Position numbers and translations under genes: made by a program
Part shown: piece by piece, positions 26,621-32,145 of the stretch
How the letters are laid out: each line of letters starts with the position of its first letter
Numbering within the stretch: the stretch's first letter is position 1
Notes under the pieces: model-generated
Told to the model about the DNA's origin: nothing
Database searches by the model: none
What the model saw: the letters and a program-made list of their open reading frames with translations, nothing else
From: Methylococcaceae bacterium
Lineage (GTDB): Bacteria; Pseudomonadota; Gammaproteobacteria; Methylococcales; Methylomonadaceae
Reading direction: 5' to 3'
DNA: 32,145 nt
Assembly: GCA_013141155.1 (NCBI GenBank)
Contig: JABFRM010000212.1
Location: forward strand, 1-32,145

Positions 26621-28078
26621 TCAGGTCAATAACTGTTGCAGCGCTGGAAAATCAATTTTGCCGTTCGATAATGTCGGCAACTTTTCTAAGATTAAAAATT
26701 TACCGGGCAGCATATAAGCGGGCAGTGTTTCTTTTAATGGCTGAATAATATCCGCCAGCGTGTAATTGGCGTTCAAAACCACCGCCGCAGCAGGTCGTTG
26801 TCCGCTGTTGCCATCGCCTATTCCGACCACCGCACAATTTTCTACCCCAGGCAGTTGATTAATGGCGTGTTCAATTTCAGCCGGTTCAATGCGGTAACCG
26901 GAACATTTAAGCATTCTATCCAAACGTCCGTGATAACAGTATTCGCCTTGTTGATTAATGGACACTTTATCACCCGTGGCATGCCAATTATCGGCAGCGA
27001 TGGGCGCATTGAGCGTGCCATTTTGCCAGTAGCCTGCAAAATTATTGGCACTTTGCACCCATAATTCCCCTGTTTCAGCCGCTATTTTTAAGCTCGCATT
27101 GCCTGCTGAGATGCCAATGGGAATCGCTTCATTGGGTTTTAAGCGCGTGCGCTCAACCCGCCAGTAGCAACAAACATTGGTTTCGGTGGGGCCATAAAGA
27201 TTATATAAATTTACCTGCGGAAGCTGTTCTGCCAGGCTGATCAACTGCGGCGTCGGAAAAACTTCGCCAGCAAATAACAGGGTTTTTAACCTATGCAAGG
27301 GCGTCGTGCTTAAGGCGCCTTTCAGTGCGATAAAGCTTAAGATCGAAGGTACGGTATACCAGCAACTAATCGCCTGCTCGTTTAACCAAGCGGTTAAACG
27401 GCTGGGCGAAAAGCTTAAGCTAGTGGGCATAAAATGCACACTGGCGCCTTTTGATAAGCTGCTAAATAGATCAAAAACCGACAAATCAAAATGCAACGGT
27501 GCCAAGCTGGCGATTCTATCGTCAGCCTCAATGGCAAAAGTATCGGCTGCCCACACGCTGAAATTGAGCATGGCTTGATGGCTTAAAGCCACGCCCTTAG
27601 GCGAACCGGTGGATCCCGAAGTGTACAAAATAGCTGCCAGCGCGCTGAGATCAATAGCGGGGGCTATATAAGGCAAAGCCTGCGGCAACTGCTCAATATT
27701 AAGCCATTGCTCAGGCGTTTCAAGCCAGGCGGGACAGGTACCCAAGCCTAAAATTAAGAGGGGTTGTGCATCCTGAATAATGAAATTTAAGCGGCTGGGC
27801 GGATTGTGAATATCCAATGGCACATACGTCGCCCCTGCCATTAAGATCCCATAAATAGCCACTGCCGCAGTTATGCCCCTGTCTAACAACAATGCAATGC
27901 GCGGTGGTTCGTCTGAATATTCAAGTTGATTCACGTATAAGCGTTGTTGGATAGCGCTTGCTAAACATTGGCTGTTGCTGAGAAATTGCGCATAACTGAG
28001 CTGTTTGTCGCCTTCTGTGAACGCGATAGTGTTTGGGGAGCGATGGGATTGCTGAATAAAACCGGATACTAAACTCAT
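26621..28078 (-). CDS. Stand-alone amino-acid adenylation domain protein
   Basis: The 485-residue protein is a single adenylation (A) domain of the nonribosomal-peptide type, expected to activate an amino or aryl acid as its AMP ester. Core motifs are present: A3 YTSGSTGSPKG (152-162), A4 HFDLSVFD with D198 at the place of the amino-group-binding aspartate, A5 NLYGPTET (293-300), A7 ATGD (367-370), A8 GRLDRMLKCSGYRIEPAEIE (384-403), and the A10 lysine K474 in SNGKIDF. No carrier-protein or condensation domain is fused or adjacent. It most resembles free-standing PltF/DltA-like ligases. The partner carrier protein and substrate are unknown. An AGGG ribosome-binding site precedes the ATG. The DUF4062 gene follows directly. 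Confidence 0.85.
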   Translation of the reverse strand: MSLVSGFIQQSHRSPNTIAFTEGDKQLSYAQFLSNSQCLASAIQQRLYVNQLEYSDEPPRIALLLDRGITAAVAIYGILMAGATYVPLDIHNPPSRLNFIIQDAQPLLILGLGTCPAWLETPEQWLNIEQLPQALPYIAPAIDLSALAAILYTSGSTGSPKGVALSHQAMLNFSVWAADTFAIEADDRIASLAPLHFDLSVFDLFSSLSKGASVHFMPTSLSFSPSRLTAWLNEQAISCWYTVPSILSFIALKGALSTTPLHRLKTLLFAGEVFPTPQLISLAEQLPQVNLYNLYGPTETNVCCYWRVERTRLKPNEAIPIGISAGNASLKIAAETGELWVQSANNFAGYWQNGTLNAPIAADNWHATGDKVSINQQGEYCYHGRLDRMLKCSGYRIEPAEIEHAINQLPGVENCAVVGIGDGNSGQRPAAAVVLNANYTLADIIQPLKETLPAYMLPGKFLILEKLPTLSNGKIDFPALQQLLT

Positions 28079-28162
28079 ATTAAGCCCTATGCTATTGAAT
28101 CATTTCATTGCCGGGGTGGTCACTCAGAAGTCAGTTTGGGGTAGGTATAACCAAAAATAGCC

Positions 28163-28256
28163 CTGATTAGCAAAGATGCTCAAGCCAAGCCAAAATATCG
28201 TTATCTCGGCAGGGATTGCCGGAATGACGTTGTTACTGAAGCATCTTTGTAATCAG
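28163..28256. repeat. 94-base inverted-repeat element with REP-like core
   Basis: Bases 28163-28180 and 28240-28256 are inverted copies (CTGATTA-CAAAGATGCT), differing by one extra G. Between them lies a REP-like core, CGGCAGGGATTGCCGGAATGACG, which shares the 13-mer TGCCGGAATGACG with the repeat pair at 31102-31253. It sits in the gap between the lipoprotein and adenylation-domain genes, downstream of the former, and may also form a transcript-ending hairpin. Confidence 0.65.
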
Positions 28257-28292
28257 GAAAACAGTTGGTAAATAATCCACGACGCATGACTT

Positions 28293-28805
28293 TTATTTTA
28301 AAACCGCATTCGGCGTAGGGTTCTCTAACCATTTAGCAACGTCGCCACTCAACGTTTTAATACAATGTCTTAGTATGCCGCATGTCCCTCCTATGCTGCC
28401 CACACCTAATAAGGCTACATTGTTTGAAATCCGTGCCGCCTTGAAGTCGCCAATCGCTCTACCTTGCTTAGTAAGCGTTGCGTTAATTGCCACTGATTTA
28501 AGCCCTGTCCATGCTCCACCAGCAGCGCCTTCTACATGCGTAATCTCAACACTTAAAATTTCAGCTTGTGCATCCGTAGAGGCTGTATCATCCATAATAT
28601 GCGGATACTGGCTTTCAGCAGCGGTTTTAATAAACGTTGATAATATATTCGGCAAATCGCATTCGTTTCTAATCGCCTCAGAAATGACAGCGTTGGAGCT
28701 GTACACGACTTTTTTCATCACTAATGGTTCTGTTTTTACGGGATGATTGGCACAGCCTGTTAGTGTCAAAATCATTAAATAAGAGGTTAATTTGGTGATT
28801 TTCAT
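28293..28805 (-). CDS. Small putative lipoprotein
   Basis: The 170-residue product starts with a lipoprotein signal peptide, and the lipobox LTGC places the acylated cysteine at residue 18 (TLTGCANH). The mature part has AEILSVEITHVEGAAGGAWTGLKSVAINATL and a glycine-rich hydrophobic stretch NVALLGVGSIGGTCGILRHCI with two cysteines. No aspartate follows the lipidated cysteine (it is CAN), so an outer-membrane destination is likely. I do not recognise a named family. A GGGAA ribosome-binding site lies eight bases before the ATG. It sits between zwf and the adenylation-domain gene, all on the minus strand. Confidence 0.75.
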   Translation of the reverse strand: MKITKLTSYLMILTLTGCANHPVKTEPLVMKKVVYSSNAVISEAIRNECDLPNILSTFIKTAAESQYPHIMDDTASTDAQAEILSVEITHVEGAAGGAWTGLKSVAINATLTKQGRAIGDFKAARISNNVALLGVGSIGGTCGILRHCIKTLSGDVAKWLENPTPNAVLK

Positions 28806-28847
28806 AACTTGTTTCCCATAAAAATTTAAATGAATATTAAATTGCGC

Positions 28848-30317
28848 CTAATCATCCCAAGTCCGACCATCCCGCGCCAACAAAGCATCCGCCGTATTCG
28901 GCCCCCAAGTGCCTGCCATGTAAGGGCGTGGTTTATCTTGAAGCCCTGCCCAAGCGTGTTGGATGGAATCTACCCATGTCCATGCCTGTTCGGTCTCTTC
29001 ACGGCTGATGAAAAGCGTAGGGTTGCCGCGCAAAGCTTCCAGCAATAAGCGTTCATAACCGCCGAACACTTTTTTGTCTTTAAACGTTTCTAAGAAACTT
29101 AAATCCAATTTGGTTTGCTGCAATTTGATACTACCATCAATACCAGGTATTTTGCTGAGCATTTCAATTTCAATGCCTTCTTTGGGTTGCAGATGGATAA
29201 TCAGCTTATTCGGCGGTAAATCTTGGAAACTGTCTTTAAAAATATTATGCGGCAATTGCTTAAAGTACACGACAATTTCTGTACGCTTGTAACGCATGCG
29301 TTTACCAGTGCGGAGATAAAACGGCACGCCCGCCCAGCGCCAATTATCAATATCTACCCGCATGGCGACAAACGTTTCAGTGGCGCTTACGGTGTTTGCG
29401 GCTGCTTCCTCCAGATAGCCCGGTACATTTTTATCATGAATGCTGCCTTTGGCGTATTGACCGCGTACGGTATTTTTTTCAACCGTTGTATCGGTAATCG
29501 GACGCAGCGCTTGCAGGACTTTTATTTTTTCTTGATGAATGCTACGCGCTTCCAGATTAGCCGGGGGTTCCATCGCAACAAACGTTAAAATTTGTAACAA
29601 ATGATTTTGCAGCATATCGCGGCATTGCCCCGCTTTGTCAAAATAATCCCAGCGCCCTTCGATGCCGATTTCTTCTGCGACGGTAATTTGAATGTGATCA
29701 ATGGTGCTGTGATGCCAATTGGTGGTGAAAATAGCGTTGGCAAAGCGCAGTGCCAATAAGTTTAATACGGTTTCTTTGCCCAGATAATGGTCAATACGGT
29801 AAATTTGCTCTTCGCGGAACGCCGCCGCAACCGTGTCGTTGATGACTTTAGAAGAAGCCAGATCATGTCCCAGCGGTTTTTCCATAATGATGCGGGTTTC
29901 GGCGTTGATCAACCTCGCTTGCTGCAAGCCATTGCAGATGCTGCTGAATAATGAAGGCGCAATGGCGAGATAATTGACCATGACACGATTACGTTGATCG
30001 ACTACTGCGCTTAATTTTTCAAATTGCGGCAGATCGTTAATATCCAGTTGTATGTAGGTGAAACGGGCGGATAACCTGTCCCAGACGACTTTATCCAAAG
30101 TGGGTGACAAAAATTCTAATAAGCTTTTGTGGGCAATCTCACTAAACCCTACGCTGTCTTGGGCGATGCGATCCACGCCAATGATGCGGGTGTCAGGCTC
30201 TAACAAATTGGCTTCGTCTAGTTTATAAAGGGAAATTAGCAGTTTGCGTCTTGATAAATCGCCTAAGGCGCCAAAAATAACCAGGTCAGAGGGTTTGTAG
30301 TTTTGGGTAGCAGTCAT
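28848..30317 (-). CDS. zwf: Glucose-6-phosphate 1-dehydrogenase Zwf
   Basis: Zwf oxidises glucose-6-phosphate to 6-phosphogluconolactone with NAD(P)+, feeding the oxidative pentose-phosphate and Entner-Doudoroff routes. The 489-residue protein has the N-terminal nucleotide-binding GALGDLSRRK (16-25), the EKPLG motif (146-150) and the active-site signature RIDHYLGKE (174-182) with the catalytic histidine. FYLRTGKRM with substrate-binding residues is also intact. Length equals the family norm (about 490). In a methanotroph-like cell it would supply NADPH or oxidise formaldehyde-derived hexose, which is inference. No pgl or gnd lies beside it in the window. Confidence 0.97.
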   Translation of the reverse strand: MTATQNYKPSDLVIFGALGDLSRRKLLISLYKLDEANLLEPDTRIIGVDRIAQDSVGFSEIAHKSLLEFLSPTLDKVVWDRLSARFTYIQLDINDLPQFEKLSAVVDQRNRVMVNYLAIAPSLFSSICNGLQQARLINAETRIIMEKPLGHDLASSKVINDTVAAAFREEQIYRIDHYLGKETVLNLLALRFANAIFTTNWHHSTIDHIQITVAEEIGIEGRWDYFDKAGQCRDMLQNHLLQILTFVAMEPPANLEARSIHQEKIKVLQALRPITDTTVEKNTVRGQYAKGSIHDKNVPGYLEEAAANTVSATETFVAMRVDIDNWRWAGVPFYLRTGKRMRYKRTEIVVYFKQLPHNIFKDSFQDLPPNKLIIHLQPKEGIEIEMLSKIPGIDGSIKLQQTKLDLSFLETFKDKKVFGGYERLLLEALRGNPTLFISREETEQAWTWVDSIQHAWAGLQDKPRPYMAGTWGPNTADALLARDGRTWDD

Positions 30318-30401
30318 GGAGGTTGAGGTTTGTTAAAGATATTTTTTCGCATCATAACTAATCAGCGTTATCTGCGTTCTATTTTTTGTTGCTGAGTTAT
30401 T

Positions 30402-31076
30402 TTACTGACGTTGCCCAAACAACGCAGAACCCACACGAATTAAGGTTGATCCTTCAGCAATGGCCGCTTCCAAATCATCACTCATACCCATTGAAAAAGT
30501 CGTCAAGGTTGGTTGCTGCAATTGATTAACTGCGGCATAAAGCGCTTTAAACGGCAGTCTTTGTAATTCAAACGTTTGCGCTGGTTCTGGCACTGCCATA
30601 ACGCCGCACAACTGTATGCGTGGTAAGGTTTGTATGGCTGTCACCAGTTCGCTTAAATTCTCTAACATAATACCAGATTTGCTGCTTTCTCGGCTGATAT
30701 TGACTTGCAAACACACCTTTAGCGGCGGCAAATGCGCGGGTCTTTGTGCGTTTAATCGCTCAGCCACTTTTAAGCGATCAACGCTGTGTACCCATGCAAA
30801 ATGCTGGGCAATGGCTTTGGTTTTGTTGCTTTGAATGGGGCCGATAAAATGCCAGGTAATGTCGAAAGCACCCAATTCAGCTTGCTTGCCTAACGCTTCC
30901 TGCACATAGTTTTCGCCAAAATGCCGTTGCCCTGCAAGGTATGCTTGCACAATGTCGGCGGCGGGTTTGGTCTTGCTGACCGCGACCAATTGCACCGAAT
31001 CTACGGGGCGGTTGGCAGCGGTTTCAGCTTGGCGGATTCTGCTTTGCAGGGCGGTTAAGCGTTGTTTAAAGGGCAT
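30402..31076 (-). CDS. YggS/PROSC family PLP-binding protein
   Basis: The 224-residue product belongs to the YggS (PLPBP) family, single-domain PLP-binding proteins resembling the N-terminal barrel of alanine racemase and involved in vitamin B6 balance. LVAVSKTKPAADI contains the PLP-binding lysine K35. Other signatures are HFGENYVQEAL, WHFIGPIQSNKTK, VNISRESSKSGI and the phosphate-binding C-terminal FSMGMSDDLEAAIAEGSTLIRVGSALFG. Length is typical. In many bacteria it lies beside pilT or proC, and neither is seen here. The REP pair at 31102 lies just upstream of its start. Confidence 0.95.
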   Translation of the reverse strand: MPFKQRLTALQSRIRQAETAANRPVDSVQLVAVSKTKPAADIVQAYLAGQRHFGENYVQEALGKQAELGAFDITWHFIGPIQSNKTKAIAQHFAWVHSVDRLKVAERLNAQRPAHLPPLKVCLQVNISRESSKSGIMLENLSELVTAIQTLPRIQLCGVMAVPEPAQTFELQRLPFKALYAAVNQLQQPTLTTFSMGMSDDLEAAIAEGSTLIRVGSALFGQRQ

Positions 31077-31101
31077 AGGTATCTACACAAGGTTAAAAGC
31101 A

Positions 31102-31253
31102 CGTCATTCCGGCAGGGAAGCCGGAATCCAGTCATAGGGAGAGCATGGCGAGGGTTTTGACAAATTGCCTAACACCTCTTATAAATCAAATATTTATGCT
31201 CAAGAACATTACCATCCCTGGCGCTGGATTCCAGCTTCCCTGCCGGAATGACG
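31102..31253. repeat. 152-base inverted pair of REP-like sequences
   Basis: A 30-base sequence at 31102-31131 is repeated in inverted orientation at 31224-31253 with one mismatch (CGTCATTCCGGCAGGGAAGC then C or T, GGAATCCAG). The left copy is itself a hairpin, ATTCCGGC/GCCGGAAT around a six-base loop. The 92-base spacer is AT-rich with no gene. This is the layout of a bacterial interspersed REP doublet, of the kind mobilised in trans by REP-associated transposases. A related core occurs at 28208-28229. Confidence 0.8.
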
Positions 31254-31452
31254 GACAACTATATTTATGTGGATACTCATGGTTTAAAGCGACTCATCAT
31301 TGTTCTTGGCTCGGTTAAGTTGGCAGATATTTACCATGCAACCGGCACTGGATAATCAGTAAACACATGACTATTTTCATTATTTATTCTCCGAGGATTT
31401 TGGTGCACTCTGCCGCGTTGATTATCTTAAAACCCTCACCAAATGGGTAAAT

Positions 31453-31506
31453 GTGAAGAAACCCGCGCATGCTTCGACTGGACTCAGCACGAATGGGTTT
31501 CTTCAC
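31453..31506. repeat. Perfect 12-base inverted repeat with REP-type loop
   Basis: GTGAAGAAACCC (31453-31464) and GGGTTTCTTCAC (31495-31506) are exact inverted copies around a 30-base loop. The loop contains GCTTCGACTGGACTCAGCAC, close to the very common dispersed repeat with GCTTCGACxxGCTCAGCAC. It is probably a repeat-family insertion rather than a regulator. Confidence 0.6.
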
Positions 31507-31544
31507 GACCAACTGATTTTTTTAGGATTATACCCCGCCCATAA

Positions 31545-31578
31545 AAAAACCGCCTTCAGTTTCCCGCAGGCGGTTTTT
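31545..31578 (-). terminator. Intrinsic terminator for the HAF-repeat gene
   Basis: AAAAACCGCCT (31545-31555) pairs perfectly with AGGCGGTTTTT (31568-31578) over a 12-base loop. On the minus strand the stem is followed by a run of seven T. It begins 23 bases after the stop of the HAF-repeat gene. A T5 run on the plus strand means it could also work in the other direction. Confidence 0.9.
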
Positions 31579-31601
31579 AAAGTAAACAATCTGGTTACAA
31601 G

Positions 31602-32145
31602 TTACTGGCACTTAGCCTTAGTGAGCCAACTCGCTAAATCCCCTGCATCCAGCAACACCCGATCTGCACCTAAATAATACACATGGTTATCGGCTGCGGA
31701 AACACCTAAATACGCATCGGACTTTAGATAATAGCGATAAGTGTAAGGTGCTGCGATCTGTGTCGCTGCGCCTGCGGGTGCAAATAAACTGGGGTAGGTA
31801 GCTTCTGCCCAGTTCATTAGGCAGGTTTTAGGGTCTGGGTTTGATGAACCAGAGCTTGGCGTTAATAAAAAAGCGCGTTGTTTGCCATTATGACTGCCTT
31901 TTCCTGTAATCTGACCAGCATCGTTGATGGCTCTGGCGATGAGTATTTTCCAACCGGATCCACTGGGCAGCAAAGTATTGAGATCTTTCATAATGCCATT
32001 GTCTGTTACAAAGCCACCACCAGCAAACAGACCGACCACCTGCCCAGAGGCATTAATGCCGTGGCCTTCGCTATAGTCTCCACCGAGCGTACCCAAGTCG
32101 ATCATTGGTCTTCCGGGGCTGGCAATGAAGGCATGAGGATAACCA
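31602..32145 (-). CDS. Extracellular HAF-repeat protein, C-terminal part
   Basis: This is the 3' end of a gene running off the window. The frame stays open to the window edge (GYPHAFIASPGRP precedes the first internal ATG). Two HAF-type repeats are visible: HAFIASPGRPMIDLGTLGGDYSEGHGINASGQVVG, and a second with KDLNTLLPSGSGWKILIARAINDAGQITG then RAFLLTP. These repeats occur in secreted, probably beta-propeller proteins. After a Ser/Pro linker comes a C-terminal module (CLMNWAEATYPSLFAP, YTYRYYLKSDAYLGVSAADNHVYYLG) that recurs at the ends of surface proteins in methanotrophs and betaproteobacteria, with cysteines at both ends. The function is unknown. Confidence 0.8.
   Translation of the reverse strand, partial: GYPHAFIASPGRPMIDLGTLGGDYSEGHGINASGQVVGLFAGGGFVTDNGIMKDLNTLLPSGSGWKILIARAINDAGQITGKGSHNGKQRAFLLTPSSGSSNPDPKTCLMNWAEATYPSLFAPAGAATQIAAPYTYRYYLKSDAYLGVSAADNHVYYLGADRVLLDAGDLASWLTKAKCQ

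Larger units (their letters stand above)
31254..31601. other. 348-base gap holding a hairpin repeat and a terminator
   Basis: No substantial gene is present. The stretch contains the perfect inverted repeat at 31453-31506 and the intrinsic terminator at 31545-31578. A 21-codon minus-strand frame (31315-31380) follows a GGAG ribosome-binding-like site and encodes a mildly hydrophobic peptide, too weak to call as a gene. Confidence 0.6.

Noticed and set aside
31102-31253. Possible CRISPR repeats
   Set aside because: There are only two copies, in inverted orientation with no regular spacers, so a REP doublet fits better.
31102-31253. Complete insertion sequence with 30-base terminal repeats
   Set aside because: The 92-base interior has no reading frame for a transposase.
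31315-31380. Minus-strand 21-codon frame with a GGAG site
   Set aside because: It is too short, has no coupling to a neighbour, and ends within unrelated sequence. Not called as a gene.

Overview
The window looks like chromosomal DNA of a gammaproteobacterium of moderate GC content. It opens with an almost complete division and cell-wall (dcw) cluster in the gammaproteobacterial order: ftsI-murE-murF-mraY-murD-ftsW-murG-murC-murB-ddl-ftsQ-ftsA-ftsZ-lpxC. A short murB sits between murC and ddl, which is not the E. coli arrangement. Together with the NAD-type isocitrate dehydrogenase, the small DUF721 (DciA-like) gene beside lpxC, the HAF-repeat protein and the many REP-like intergenic repeats, this suggests a relative of the type I methanotrophs (Methylococcales). 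That placement is inference: no methane-oxidation gene lies in the window.

Region 1 (1-14690, all plus strand) is one tightly packed unit. Most junctions overlap by 1 to 16 bases (TGATG, TAATG, ATGA), so translational coupling is likely. The genes build the UDP-MurNAc-pentapeptide (murB, murC, murD, murE, murF, ddl), carry it to lipid II (mraY, murG), and polymerise and cross-link it at the septum (ftsW, ftsI) under control of ftsQ, ftsA and ftsZ. lpxC, the committed step of lipid A synthesis, follows after a hairpin-rich 513-base gap.

Region 2 (15204-18881) holds lpxC, a DciA-like gene on the minus strand with a ten-base G:C homopolymer, hemE and an NAD-type isocitrate dehydrogenase.

Region 3 (18882-24573, plus strand) is accessory. 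It holds a small unknown protein, two tandem paralogous secreted proteins with a conserved cysteine pair, a two-gene unit (DUF5819-like protein plus HTTM/gamma-carboxylase-like membrane protein), a 99-base inverted-repeat element, a DUF3616 protein and a GNAT acetyltransferase fused to a C39-like peptidase domain.

Region 4 (24544-32145, minus strand) holds a DUF4062/TPR gene split by one in-frame TAG, a stand-alone amino-acid adenylation domain directly upstream of it, a small lipoprotein, zwf, a YggS-type PLP protein and the 3' end of an extracellular HAF-repeat protein with a clear terminator. REP-like hairpin elements lie in several gaps. The least conventional parts are the interrupted DUF4062/TPR gene with its partner A domain, the secreted-paralog/HTTM neighbourhood, and the mobile-looking inverted-repeat elements.
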